From assembly GCF_029633865.1 (NCBI RefSeq), contig NC_079221.1, positions 3,021,008 to 3,085,007 on the forward strand: DNA of 64,000 bases. The letters are read 5' to 3'. Made by a program: the position numbers and the translations under genes. Of this stretch, positions 29,550 through 42,790 are shown piece by piece. Source of the stretch: Lampris incognitus. Taxonomy: Eukaryota > Chordata > Actinopteri > Lampriformes > Lampridae. The stretch's first letter is position 1. Each line of letters begins with the position of its first letter. Below the pieces are notes generated by a model. The model was not told the origin of the DNA and did not search any database. It worked only from the letters and a program-made list of their open reading frames with translations.

Positions 29550-31980
29550 TAAAATCACATCACAGTAAAATAAATCATTCATAGTTAAATTTAGGATGGT
29601 TTATAAACCAGACTTGTTGACCCTGTAATGCTGAGTTCAGACTACACAAAATCAGCCCAGTTTGACACGACAGTGTCGTCACAAACAAATGTGGTACAAC
29701 ATGTAAGATTATAAATGGTGGAAATGTCAATAGATCTCATTGTGTGACATAGTGAATGGCAACTGATAAAGCGTCTGGGAACATCCACGATGCCCCGACA
29801 GAAAGCCAAGCTTGTCAGCAGGGTACGTTGATCTTATTATCTGTCTTTCCCTCCCCCAATTCTTGGCAAACTTTGGTGCCTGGTTGGAAAACACAGACTG
29901 AGTATGTTGCAGTCAAAATGTGTAGTGTGCACTGCTTTGAGGAGATCTTTTTTTTTTCTTTCTGGATGGACTCTCAGCCACTGTGGTGTGGCCTCATTGC
30001 AGGATAATAATAGATCATAGTAGACATCAGTCAGTGAGGAGCTTTTATATATGCTTTAGCTTGAAATCCCTACTTTTCCATCAAAACCCACCCCACTTAG
30101 CTTCTTTCCATCCCACATTTGCATGGTGTGGCCTTAAGAGAGTTGGCCCGCCTTTTGAGGACAAACCACAAGTCGTAGAGTTGGGAAATTCCACTGTGAA
30201 TTTGTAATATCTATGTTTGCTATGCTGTTTTAGGGGTTTTCTGGGATAAAGGAAATAAAGTTAGCAGCAGACTAAATTATAGGCTATGTATTGTCAACAT
30301 CTTTAATGGCGTGTGAAGACATTGGTGCATTATCAACACTCGATAGGATTCCCACTCTAATTGCTCGTCATGCATAATGCATAATGCTCAGCATAGCCTA
30401 GTCTCATATTAGAAAAACATTCTTTCCTGTGAGAAGTAAAATCGAAGTTTAGGTTTGGCATATGTGTGATTAGCTCTCATTTTGTAATCAAACTGGGTAT
30501 ACATTCTTGAAAGAGCTCCAGATTTCACGCTTTTGTTGGACCCCGGACAGCTGAAGATAATAAAGAACACAAAGCATGTCAGCGCTTTTACAGATTAGGT
30601 GCACAAAAGGTTTTTGTCCAGTGAAATAGCCTTCCATAGTCCTGACATGCTGAGTCCAGGAGACCGCCTCTGTCCAGCGTCTACTGTGAATGGGAAAGCA
30701 CTTTTCCACCATGTATTGCCCCAGACTTGGCCTGATTATTAGTCTTCCTACGAGGCTCATTAATCACAAAATTTATCTATCAGGACTTTCCACCTGCAGT
30801 TGGGACTTACGATACCTTTTTCAAAAGTGTTTTTTTTTTTTACTTTCACACCCCAGGTGAAAACTCTGTACTCGCTAAAACTGCATCCCCGTGGAGTATA
30901 TGACCTGAGAAATAAACCCTGCTGCAGCCCCTTCCTGCTTGACCACATAACCTGAAATAGCACCTTATGATGAATACACGATTGTTAAACTTGGTGTCGT
31001 ACTGTTGTAAGTAATGGCTGCTCAGTACAGAGTGACCAAGGTGACCAAGTGTTTTGGAATGATATGCATACATTTTTCCTGTGTGCCTTATTTATCAAAG
31101 TGGGGTAGTTCTTTTGCAGTAAGCTGTCCTTGAAAATGGGAGCACTCCAAGTCACAGTCACATAAGTCACAGACACAACTTCGTGGCTTTTTTTTCTTCT
31201 TTTTTTTGTGTCAGGCTCAAATATCTTATTTGTGGGATCGGATGTCATTCCGGAGTAGTGAGCATGCACACTTGGCTGCTGGATTTAGTCAAAAGGTGAA
31301 GGCATCGCCCCGGTGTCAGGCCCCTGTGTTCTACTGACTATGAAGGCTGATGTCAAGAGGGTTATGCCTATTCCCAGCCACTTATTGAAACCCGACATGA
31401 CCTGCAGCATTTCTTCTCCTCACCTGCCTCCATAAAAGTCTGCCAAGCAAAATGGAAGAATCACGTCTTAAATGTCAAGACATTTAAGGGCCTGCTACCA
31501 AGTAAAATTAACTTTGAAAACTGGGAGTTGTACACATTAGAAATGAACAAATACAGTTCAAGCGCATGACATTTAAATTGTTTTTTTATGGATCCTAATG
31601 TTTAAATTGGCTTTTGAGTCCAGAGGCAGATATGAAGGCTCTGAGATATGAAAGCGAATATCTTTGCTTCTCTCAGAAAGATGATACGTGGCAGGATGGC
31701 TTGATACAGGGACAGCATCAAAGCTAACAGATCCAGAGCATCGTGGAAATGGGCAGATTGCTAGACCTTAAATGAATCCGATGCTTCTCTTCCACTTTTC
31801 TGCTGTCTAGCACAAAGCTTAGTTAGCAGACATACTCGAAGAGGCAGACAAAAATCCCGGCATAACAAGTAATTCCCTCCTTTTCAGTCTAATGCCGGAG
31901 AAATTGACATTTTGCAAGTGTGATTCAGCTATGACTGTTATGCTAACATCCAACTTATGAAATATCAAACCCATCCAACC
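29550..31980. other. PKP4 intron 1 stretch
   Basis: No exon or named repeat recognised. Confidence 0.45.
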
Positions 31981-31988
31981 CTCTAAAG

Positions 31989-32193
31989 CAGGGGTGGCTA
32001 ACCATGTGCCATGGAGAGCCGTGTGTATGCAGGTTTTCATTCCAGCTGGACTCCACACCAGCGGATTTCACTGATTAGCAACCCTTCAACCAAAGAGGAA
32101 GAATGTATTGGTGAAATCACCTGGTGTGGAGTCGGGTTGGAAGGAAAACCTGCATACACATGGCTCTCCATGGCACATGGTTAGCCACCGCTG
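31989..32193. mobile_element. hAT-type MITE, 205 bp, 8-bp target duplication
   Basis: Ends CAGGGGTGGCTAACC and, inverted on the right, CAGCGGTGGCTAACC. The two halves are long inverted arms of about 80 bp. CTCTAAAG flanks both sides (31981-31988 and 32194-32201), the 8-bp duplication of hAT transposons. Confidence 0.88.
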
Positions 32194-32201
32194 CTCTAAA
32201 G

Positions 32202-34486
32202 GGTTCATTTTCTCCTTCTATTACACAGAAAATGTATTTCTGCCATGAGTATCTTCACCAGTCTTTCTTGCATGCACCAGTAACCCCAGCACATGGCCAG
32301 ACGCTCTTCTATTTGAATCGAGATTGGCTCCCAGGTGTTCACGCATTTTTCGCAAATGTGAAATGAACTTAGAAATGCTGTGAAGTATTACCCGTAAATG
32401 AGGCAAGACATACAAATCTGTTTCAGTGACTCCCAAGTGACTTAGGAGATAGGAAATTACATATTGCCATGTCATTGGTTTAGATACGTGTAAAGGAATT
32501 GTGAAAGCATCTTGATCTGGTATGATCAACACGGTGGCACTCTGCAGCCTGTAGCCTCTAGTGCCCTCAGGATATAAATCTGAGCCAGTGCCTTGAATAA
32601 AGCCATACATACCACTGCAGAGTTGTAAAGTCATGCATGGCCTCTATGAATCATATTACGGCGCATAACCAAAGAGGGATTTATTTTACTAACCCGTGGG
32701 TTGTGATTTATTTTTTCAATTAAAACTTCTCGCCTTTGATAGATCCTGCATACCATCTTAGCACAAACCCACATTCTTCTGAGCCCTCGGTGACTTTGTT
32801 GTGCAGAAAATGCACCCCCCCTTTTTTTTGTTTGTTTGTCTGTGTAAACCTGAGCCTGAACCCCCATGATTCCTGTTTTCAAGAATTTCTCTAAAACTAT
32901 GCTGATTAAACGAAGGAACCTTTTGGATCTCCGGTGCAATCTATACTGACCTCACCTATATTCATTGTTTTAAAAGGCCATCTTGAGTCAGTTGGGCGGT
33001 TTGACATTTTCTCCAGGAACAACCCCCCCCCCCCCCCCCGTCTTTCTGCATCATGGCTCGATGCATGTAGGTGCCCTGTTGGTAAATGCAAAAGGGGCAA
33101 AAAAACAAAATGAATTAAAAATGATTCAATTATTTTGCTTATAGCCCAGGTTGCTTCCTGCATTAGTTTATCCATCACATTTCTGCATGACATTTGATAT
33201 AGGAAACAATCTCATTTCACATTCCCTCGTTCACTGGATGGGTACAAATCCTTCAGTTTTATCACTCAATTTACTGTCAACATTATGGTGTATCGTTTTT
33301 CTATCACGCAAATATCCTAGTCCTTGAAAATTCAAGTGTTTTGGCTTCAGTTCTACCCAAAGAATCTGCCGGACTGAATATGGCTGAAACCGTTTATGGA
33401 TGCAACTTTTTACTGGGATGTTTAGGGTCGTTGTGTAGTTAGTGGTTAATGTCAGCGATGACTCTCATTTACCAACTGCAATGCAGGGCAGGGACTCCAA
33501 AGATCCCCGTGATACCAACATGCTGACTTGTTCATGCAAGACTGAGAACAGATCAGAGATAACAGCAATGAATGGGATCTTAGAATAACACTTTCTGCCT
33601 TAGAGAGTTGACGTACAGTAACCGTGAAGGCCATTTTGCTGTTTTTCTCAGTAACCCTCTTACACTGCCTTTTCAGCAGCCTTATTTCATTAGTGACCGG
33701 CCATTGCTTTGCAGTTCGTCTTATCAGAAACCTGTCAGATTCTACTGAGCACAATGACATTATTGTGCAATCTTCAATGTCAAGAAATGTAGCCATCGAC
33801 ACTACAAATCCACTTCAGAATATTTTCCATCTTATCCCTATCTGGAAGAGAGCAATAGAGGATAGTGGGATTTTCTCAACTGAAATGGCTCGACTGGTCT
33901 GAGTGATACCGTGGTGGCCTCACCCTGTGGAGTTCAAACACTCACCATCCGGATCCTTGGCCTAAGGTATGGTAAGGATAATTAAAGAGTTGGAACCACC
34001 CCCCCCCCCTCCTCCTCCTCCTTTTAAGGCCTGTTAAAAGGCTTTTCATGCAGTTATCAGGAGCATTCTGCTCATTTGAATGGATGGCAGGGCATCATTC
34101 CATGACCTCTTCTGTCCACTCAGAAGCAGTGATTATTCACTAAGCAGTGTTAATGCAAATCAACCAACGGGATAGATGTAGCTGGGCTTCTGTTTATCTT
34201 TCTCCCTCTTCAGCCAGCGCCACACAACACTTCGCCGCAGCAGAGCTCCCCCTTCCTGCGGTTTGAGCGCTCTGAAGTTCAAATTAGGTCAAAGGTGAGC
34301 CACCACTGCATTGAAGGACTCAAATGTCCTTGTCTTTTTGCCCAGGACCGCGTCAATCAACACTGACCAACTTGCTCTCAAAGCTGGAAGCCGTCAAACC
34401 AAAACATATTTGTAATGCTATGCCAATGTAGAGCCTGGAGCTTAAAATGTGAAAGGAAATGTTATTTTCATGGCAAAATAGAGTGT
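32202..34486. other. PKP4 intron 1 stretch
   Basis: Unassigned. Contains a C17 run at 33023-33039, a C10 run near 34000, and a POU-like octamer ATGCAAAT near 34153. No exon found. Confidence 0.45.
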
Positions 34487-34499
34487 TGATCTGACCTTA

Positions 34500-34852
34500 C
34501 ATCCATCCATTATCCAAGTCGCTTATCCCAATTGGGGTCACGGGATGCTGGAGCCTATCCAAACAGTCATTGGGTGGCAGGCGGGGGACACCCTGGACAG
34601 GCCGCCAGGCCATCACAGGGCCGACACATTCACACCTAGGGACAATTTAGTATGGCCGATTCACCTGACCTACATGTCTTTGGACTGTGGGAAGAAACTG
34701 GAGCACCCGGAGGAAACCCACGCAGACACGGCGAGACCATGAAAACTCCACACAGAGGATGACCTGGGATGACCCTCAAGGGTGGACTACTCCGGGGCTC
34801 AAACCCAGGGCCTTCTTGCTGTGAGGTGACCGTGCTAACCACCGTGCCGCCC
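34500..34852 (-). mobile_element. SINE family B, near full length
   Basis: Complete minus-strand B element from tRNA-like head (right) to the CATCCATTATCC tail (left). Flanked by TGATCTGACCTTA (34487-34499) and TGATCTGAACTTA (34853-34865), a 13-bp duplication with one change. Confidence 0.87.
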
Positions 34853-34865
34853 TGATCTGAACTTA

Positions 34866-35708
34866 ACATTCAGCAACATAAAAGGGGTCATGATCTGCGT
34901 TTCATCCTGGTTACTGATACAGGCATCCTTTTTTAACTTTTGGAATTTATTCTCATGTACATCAGGAACATGGCAAATTGATGGAGTAATTGAACCCTTC
35001 CCTCTTGTTTGTAGTTATGTGAAGCAGTGGAAATATCCGCAGTAGACATACAAAGAAAAAAAAAGCCATACAACAAAGCTGCTATAGTTTTTATGAAGGT
35101 CAGCTATCTTCTTTGCAAATGGGGAAGCTCTTATACATGCATCACAATCCTCATCTCAACCAAGGAAAGAGCCCTGTTTTAGGGATGAGTCAGACCCTGG
35201 TGTCTCTCCATGGTGGGGCTGTTGCTTTATCAGCCACTCCCCGTGCTCATCTTAGTTAGCCATCATCTTTAACTAATATTATGGTTATTATAACCCATTT
35301 ATCTTGATAAGAGTTAATTCAGGCTACTGGAAAGGGTTTGGGGGGGGGGGTAAACCACTCTGGAAAAATTAGCGTTAATGCTTTACACAGAGATGCCTAT
35401 TATATTCCTAAGAGTTAGCTGTGCTTATGATGAAATGAAATGTACCGACAGGAGTGTGAGACAGCAGGCTCTAAAAACTGCTCCTGTCATTTTCCGTGAT
35501 ACTGTGTCGTTTTGTCATCTTGTGGCTGTAGGGGGTCATGACTGACTGACTGGGATGGCCCTAGTGGGCTCCTCTCCCACTGTCTCTCTGCAAGATCATC
35601 AATACCAATAATGGAACATGGCTAGACATGGGAAGGATTGATAGAGCAGAGCTGATGGTTAATAATCCTGATCACAGACACTGTCTTATCCACACACACG
35701 CAGAGGCT

Positions 35709-35766
<58 letters not shown>

Positions 35767-36839
35767 ACTAAAGAATTGGTACAGGGAGCATGGATGCCTC
35801 TGAGCGAGGTGTACATGTGACAGTGTTTTGTTAAAGCTGTCATCCCCTTCCTTATCTTCCAACAAACTGCAGTGTAACAACAAGAATAGCCCTGTTGACA
35901 AAGAGGCGGACTACTAAGCTAATACCACTCCTGGCTGTGTGATTGATGATTCGTGCGGGTACAGTTCATCTGTCGCTGCAATCGGTGCTGAATGTACTCC
36001 CTACAATCAGTTGTTCGTTCTCTAGACACGCTGTGCCACGGGAGACGGGACACTGCCAGCAGTGGGCCAATTGTTATGCTAATTTAGCTATCATATTCCA
36101 CTTCCTTCCCTATGATGATCTTGGTATTTCCTTGCAGCTCCCTCTTCAGAACCTTCAGAACCTCATACATTATGAACGGCCTTCATATTGTAATTTCATA
36201 GCCATCTGATAACATCCGCAGTAGGAGAAATGAAAGCGTGTAATAAACCGAATCAACTCCCATGTAAGGTAAAATAATGAGCGACTGTGCCGAGCCGTAT
36301 TGAATACTCGCGTAATATCCCCTCTAAAGTGACTGGTGTTTCTTTTATTGCATTTCTTCTTCTTTTTTTTAATTTCAGAAGCTCGTTTTATTGACCTCAT
36401 CAGAGATGAATAGATCATTCGCATATAATTCCCACTCATGGAGCGTTGTTGTGGTGGTCGCTGTGTTTGTGTTGTAACTGTACATTGTGTTGACTGTGTG
36501 CCTCTAACTCTGTTTGACAGGATGAAGCATGCTCACTCACAGCTCACTCCCATTCTATGGGAGGGTTCTACATTCAATCAGAATAATTTATGTCCCGCTC
36601 TGCCACAACACGTTAACCGTGACACGTTGAGAATGGTTGACGAGACCGCAGCGAGGGGGCCTCTCCTCCCCGCTGGTTGAAGTGGTCCTCCAGTGGATGA
36701 CGCCGAGGGTGAACGATCGCTGTAGGGAGGAAATTCATTGTGGCCTTCTGTTTTCACATATGCAGACTGTAAACACAGATCAGATTATTTACTCTGCAGT
36801 CCTCCTCCTTCTGTACTCTGGGAGCAAACTCCTATGGCA
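34866..36839. other. PKP4 intron 1 stretch
   Basis: Unassigned except for (CA)n at 35713-35762 and a G9 run near 35340. Confidence 0.45.
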
Positions 36840-37808
36840 TACTGTAAAAAACTGGCAGCTGTGGTTCCAGAACTTTATTGTAATAACTGTGGTAGAACTT
36901 TTTCTACTATTGCGGTAAAAGGATCGTAGTTGTTTTTACGGTACAAAACTGAAACTGACGGTATATTTCTGTTATAAAAACAATGCAAGGTTTTTTTGGG
37001 GGGAGTTTTTGTGGATTTTTCCCCCCCCTTTTTTCTCCCCAGTTGTACCTGTCCAATCACCCCACTCTTCCGAGCCGTCCCGGTCTCTGCTCCACCCCCT
37101 CTGCTGATCCGGGGAGGGCTGCTGACTACCACATGCCTCCTCCCATACATGTGGAGTCACCAGCCGCTTCTTTTCACCTGACAGTGAGGAGTTTCACCAG
37201 GGGGACGTAGCGCATGGGAGGATCACGCTATTCCCCCCAGTTCCCCCTCCCCCCTGAACAGGTGTCCTGACCGACCAGAGGAGGCGCTAGTGCAGCGACC
37301 AGGACACATATCCACATCTGGCCTCCCGACCGCAAACACGGCCAATTGTGTCTGTAGGGACGCCCAACCAAGCTGGAGGTAACACGGGGATTTGAACTGG
37401 CGATCCCCATATGCAAGGGTATTTAACGGTGGAGTAATCTATTTTTTCCAGAAAAGAGATGGAAAAATTATTGTTTTGGCTGATATATATATATTTAGGG
37501 TGTCTCACTGAGACAGAAACTGTGTTCAACCTATTTAGAGCTTATAGTCCTTTACTGTCCGTCTTGGGACAGAGATCCTTCTCCTTTGCTCTCCCTGAGG
37601 TTTCTTCCTATTTTTTCCCCCCTGTTAAAGGTTTTTATGGAGTTGTTCCTTATCCGATGTGAGGGTCTAAGGACAGGATGTTGTGTTGCTGTAAAGCTCC
37701 CTGAGGCAAATTCTTAATTTGTGATACTAGGCTATACAAATAAAACTGACTTGACTGTTATGGTTTGACAGTTTTTCACCGTAAAATCTAGACATTTTTT
37801 ACAGTGTA
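36840..37808. mobile_element. Composite repeat with ACTGTAAAAAA ends
   Basis: ACTGTAAAAAAC at 36841 and TTTTTTACAGTG at about 37795-37806 are inverted ends of a nonautonomous DNA element. Inside are a family A SINE and, at about 37540-37755, a retroelement-like tail (GTTAAAGGTTTTTATGGAG, ending GCTATACAAATAAAACTGAC). No target duplication is clear. Confidence 0.55.
36991..37410 (-). mobile_element. SINE family A, head slightly truncated
   Basis: Minus-strand A element; stops within the B-box region (GATCCCC). ATGCAAGG flanks it at 36983-36990 and 37411-37418. Confidence 0.83.
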
Positions 37809-39060
37809 GGCTGAATTATGACCAAGTTAGTACGCGTATGGGAGGTGTGTGTGTGTGTGTGTGGGTGAGTGAGTGAGTTGCACCATAGCGTGTGACTAGG
37901 TTTCCCTTGTTTAATTAGGGCCGAGCCCATCCCTGTGCACACAGGCTCAAATTAGCCCCCGAGCTGTTACAACATTCGCAGGATATTGTTCAAGGTGTGG
38001 GCAAAATGTGAGTTCAGACTCTGAGGAATTTATTCATATGCTGACTTTATCTCCATTCCATCCAGCTGGAACAGGAAGTGTGAGTAGGCTTTGACCATCA
38101 TCCCCAGTCGGTCTATGTAGCGTGATTTCCCTCAACTTTCCTTCTAATTCCCATCACCAGAACAAGAGGTATGTTCTCCTTCAGGGGGCTGATCTTTGTT
38201 TAGATAGGATTTATTTAATTGTTATTGTGTGTGTGTGTGTGTGGGCGTGTGTGCGCGCGCGTGTCAAATGTCAAATCCAACACAGAATGGGAGGCCGTCC
38301 TCAGCTGTTGGGTGCGCCAATGAGGGTAAAGCATTTTAAACAGTAGAAAGTCTAACATTTGAGAATCTAATAATAGCCCTTTGTGTTTTGCTGCAAATCC
38401 AATATGTAGGACAGACGCACATTACCACACAAGTTACACTCAGCTCAGCTGGCCATTGTATATACAGCGAAGTCATAGAATTGGAAACTTGGGGGATGGG
38501 GGTGGGGGGGTAATTTTAAAAGGCAAACTTTGTACGGGCGGTGTTCTGCATTTGCTCATGGATCACACACAGTTAAAACAGCTTAAAGCCATTACCGCTG
38601 TTAGTTTTGGCTCTGGTCAGCAGTTCCTGAGCGTGTTTAGTCTTTGAGGTAATTTGTGTTGCAAGGGATTTCAGAATTTGTTGCGGGTAGCGGCTTGCTA
38701 AGAACTATGACACCGCTGACGCTGATTTGATCTGACGGAAAAGTAGCATCATCCTCTCAGTAGCCCAATTTGTCCTGGTTTGCTTAGTGGGGCTGAAATA
38801 TGGCATTGGTAGTGCTTGGTGGTGTCTGGGAAAAAAGTTTGCTAAACCTCAGATGTGGATTTTATCCAGAAAAGTCAACCTATTTGAAAGAAGCAGTTTT
38901 GCATTTGTGGGTCTTTGGAGACTTTGCTGCAGCTGCTGAGAGCTTAGTAATGAAACTTTCTTCCCCTCTTCCTAAACTGTCATATATGAAGCAAACCTGC
39001 AAGGTCACTCTTAAATAGCCATGACTTTAAATTGTCCTCTTACACTGAAGTTAATTATGG
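37809..39060. other. PKP4 intron 1 stretch
   Basis: (GT)n tracts at 37844-37861 and 38226-38243, otherwise unassigned. Confidence 0.45.
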
Positions 39061-39066
39061 ATTTTG

Positions 39067-39500
39067 TGGGGCGTCCGGGTAGCGTAGCGGTCTATTCCGT
39101 TGCCTACCAACACGGGGATCGCTGGTTCGAATCCCCGTGTTACTTCCGGCTTGGTCGGGCGTCCCTACAAACACAATTGGCCGTGTCTGCGGGTGGGAAG
39201 CTGGATGTGGGTATGTGTCCTGGTTGCTGCACTCTAGCGCCTCCTCTGGTTGGTGGGGGCGCCTGTTCAGGTGGGAGGGGGAACTGGGGGGAATAGCGTG
39301 ATCCTCCCACACGCTACGTCCCCCTGGTGAAACTCCTCACTGTCAGGTGAACAGATGCGGCTGGCGACTCCACATGTATGGGAGGAGGCATGTGGTAGTC
39401 TGCAGCCCTCCCCGGATCAGCAGAGGGGGTGGAGCAGCGACCGGGATGGCTCGGAAGAGTGGGGTAATTGGCCAGATGCAATTGGGGAGAAAAAAGAGAA
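39067..39500 (+). mobile_element. SINE family A, full length
   Basis: Head TAGCGTAGCGGTCTATTCCG, B box GGTTCGAATCC, body through ACGTCCCCCTGGTGAAACTC, and an A/G-rich tail. One of the best-preserved A copies here. Confidence 0.88.
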
Positions 39501-39504
39501 GAAG

Positions 39505-41029
39505 AAGAAAGAGAAAAAAAAACTTATGAGCCTGTTCTCATATTGATTATTATTTATCTCAGTTTAATCTAATGCCAAGTATGAGGGATGCTGTTTCTGC
39601 ATCTAAATTAACAGACATTTGAGCATTTGATGCAATATTTACAAGTGATAAGTTTAAATGAGATGAGCGATTTGATGCATTATTTATCTAGGGGCCAAAT
39701 AGATGAAAAGCCTAGCCTGGTGTAGGCTTTCACCCAAGACGGAGTCAGAATCCTAGCCAGAGGCGGCCCACAGTTGTTTAGCGCAATAGATTTCCCAGGC
39801 CTTTGAGCTCAGTGAGTCAGGGTAATCAGCATTTGAACTGCTGCTCCTCTGAGACTCTCCGCCTGTGAAATCCAGGCTAATGTATAATTATTTCACCACT
39901 CAAAAGATTTTTTTTTTCTTTAATTTATCCCCTTTCATTTGTCTTTGTTGAAAGTCTGTGACCTGGTTCCTTTAAATGCCACTCAGCCTCTTCGAAGACT
40001 TTCCTCTCTAAAGCCTCGTCTCGCTGGCCAACTGACAATGGGGCTTTTCGTGCAGAAGAAACACTGCATGTGGCCAGGTGGCTATTATTTGCCTCCTCTT
40101 TGGAGCTGAAAGAGAAATAAAAGAACACCATCGTCTGTGATTTGTTTCCCCGGTGCTCCTCGGGGGTGTGACATGAGGCGCAGGTGGCACCCAGGGGGAT
40201 CAGGGAACAGATGAATTCCTACGTCTGTGGAAGAGATTCATGCAGGGAGTCATGGTATTTGAATCTGGAAACAGTAAAAGTGTCTGGTCTAGACACATTT
40301 GGTCTAGACGAGGTTGATCTCGAAAGCCCCGATGATCCTTTTCAAATTTCGTATCGCAGCACAATCCAGATGATCGAATTTTCAAAAAGCCTTGACACAG
40401 TTCTTCCCATTCTCCTTTTTCCTTTACTTCCACACGCCACAGCCCGTATAGGATTTTGGAAGAAGAGGGAGTGAGTCGAGGAAAGCCTTGTTGGATCCAT
40501 CCCAGTGGAATTGCATAAGAGGCTTAGAGGAGTGGCTGGAGTCTTGGGTCAGTAGGCCAGACCATGTGATCTACTGGAGTCAGGGCGGGGTCAGACTGAG
40601 CCGTTGTCTTGGCAGACTCGGAGACCATGCGGATTTTTGTGGTATTAAAATGGGGCTTTCGTCAAAGCAGCTTCGACAGAACAGAAAGAAAAGTGACTTA
40701 ACACTTTTTTTTGTCTTTTACAGCATTGCCAATCTCTTGGCACCTCTGGGTTAAAGAGAACTCGGATAATCCCCTGTCAGTCTGAACATGTGAATCAGGG
40801 AGGCCCAGAAGGGGATAATTTGCCGTGTCTGCCATCACTTGAACAAAGAACAATTCTGAGATTCTGATGCTTAGAGATCAAATTTAAACTTTGTTTATTG
40901 GGTTTTGTAAGAACATGCAAACGTGTCATCAGAGCATTTATAAGAAGTACAAAGGTATATATTCCCTTTATAAAAAGACATTATAAAAAAAAGTGACAAC
41001 TGACCAAGTCACACACAAAGAGCCGCTTC
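39505..41029. other. PKP4 intron 1 stretch
   Basis: Low-repeat, apparently single-copy sequence. No exon recognised. Confidence 0.4.
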
Positions 41030-41710
41030 CGGTATGGGAAGATGGTGACACGAATTTGTGTTTGCGGCGGCCTCACCCAGTACCGTCCATGCAGTGTCTT
41101 TGTCCACGTCTGCGTCTAAGTGTTGCTTTTCGTGTGATGGCTGGGAGAGCTGGTGCTGGATCGCCTGGGCGAGCAGGGCAGGCTAAGCTAACTGCTAGCC
41201 CATGAAGACTGGTAGTTCTGGTAACACCGAGGGCAGTCTGGCGGCGGCCTCGCCTGGCATTGACTGTGGTGTTTTTGATGTCGTCGTGAGGAGTGCGGGG
41301 AGGTGTGTCGAGGGTGTCTGGCGGGGAGAGCTTGGTCTGCTTCGTCCGGTGGGCCCGGGGACCACGGCCCCTGCCTGGGCTGTGCCCGAGGAGGAAACGC
41401 TGAGGGCGGTGTGACAGGACGCAGAAGCGGGGCAGGCTAAGCTAACTGCTAGCCCATGCAGACCGGCGGTTCCGACAGTCATCCTGGCTGGCGTTCGTTC
41501 CCTTGGACAGTGATTTTTTTGTTTAGTTTGGATATGTGTGTTAGTTTGGATACATGTGTTAGTCTGGGTATGTGTGTTCTTGTAGTTTGTGGATGTGTTG
41601 TTGTCTTTGTGTTGTGCTGCTGTGGGCTGGGGGAAACGGCATTTTGTTTCATTTCATGTATGCAAGTGCATGAAGTGAAATGACAAAGTGTTCCTGATTC
41701 CTGACATATT
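41030..41710 (+). mobile_element. Retroelement-like repeat carrying three 18-bp units
   Basis: GC-rich leader (CTTCCGGTATGGGAAGATGG onward) with an internal duplication (GCAGGCTAAGCTAACTGCTA at about 41179 and 41433), then GGCGGTTCCGACAGTCATCC, three 18-bp units (TTTGGATATGTGTGTTAG type, about 41519-41572), and an end GTGTTCCTGATTCCTGAC. The shorter 3-prime part is shared with the repeat that surrounds the large satellite at 44190-48890. No ORF is recognised; family name unknown to me. Confidence 0.65.
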
Positions 41711-41889
41711 GCTAAACTAAAAGCATACAAAGACTGGGAAAACTAAGATAACACAACCATAGACAAACACACACACACACAAAAAAAAGAAATCAGTCGG
41801 CTAATGGTAAACCGTGTCAGTAATGGACTCTAATGGTCAGTATATTAGCATATCACTCACACTACAACAAAGACAATATTAATAATACC

Positions 41890-42330
41890 TCTCCAAACTG
41901 CAAAAGTTGCCTCAATCAGGAATGAGTAAGAAATTTGTCCTCTTAACAAATTGGAAGAATGGATCCCATATTCTCCCAAGTTTATTAGAGGAGCCACTTA
42001 TGATTTTTTTCCCCCCAATGTGAGAAAATAAAGGATGTCTCTTATCCCGTGGGTATGAGAGGGAGGTACATTTGATTTCCAACTCAACTGGTCAATATTA
42101 GTCTTCCAGCCGGTAGGGGGACAAAAACTAAGACATCTTTTTTGGAAGCAGGGAGGGAAGGCAGTGAGGGGACGACCCCAAACAGTACTCTGAAAGGATC
42201 TGGTTCGACTTTTTCCCCAGTTAACAATGATAGGGTATTAAAAAGCTCGGTCCAATAATTACGTGGGGATGGGCAAAGCCAGAACATGAGTAAGAGGTTT
42301 GCAGGAGATTGTTGACACTAATCACAGGTT
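41890..42330 (-). mobile_element. L1-clade LINE, ORF2 C-terminal fragment
   Basis: Minus strand gives LMFWLCPSPRNYWTELFNTL, DPFRVLFGVVPSLPS and HGIRDILYFLTLGGKK, the Cys-rich C-terminal end of fish L1-type ORF2. At least one stop is present upstream (PTCD then stop). Confidence 0.8.
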
Positions 42331-42357
42331 GGTGATACACTATCAACAGATGTTTTC

Positions 42358-42790
42358 ATGGGTGTCTGGGTAGTGTAGGGGTCTATTCCATTATCTACCA
42401 ACACGGGGACGCTGGTCAAATCCCCGTGTTACCTCCGGCTTGGTCAGGCATCCCTACAGACACAATTGGTTGTGTGGTTGGGAAGCCGGGTGTGGGTATG
42501 TTTCCTGGTCGCTGCACTAGCACCTCCTCTGGTCAGTCGGGGCGCTTGTTCGGGGGGCGGTGGGGGAACTGGGGGAAATAGCGTGATGCTCCCACGCGCT
42601 ACGTCCCCCTGGCGAAACTCCTCGCTGTCAGGTGAAAAGAAACGACTGGTGACTCCACATGTATGGGAGGAGACATGTGGTAGTCTGCAGCCCTCCCTGG
42701 ATTGTCAGAGGGGGTGGAGCAGAGACCGGCACGGCTCAGAAGAGTGGGGTAATTGGTCATAAACAATTGGGGAAAAAAATGGGGGTAAAA
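42358..42790 (+). mobile_element. SINE family A, full length
   Basis: Begins GGGTGTCTGGGTAGTGTAGG and ends in GGGGAAAAAAATGGGGG. TTTTCAT flanks both ends, a possible short duplication. Confidence 0.82.

Noticed and set aside
40184..40474. 96-codon plus-strand open frame
   Set aside because: No recognisable domain, no flanking splice signals in frame, no neighbouring exons.
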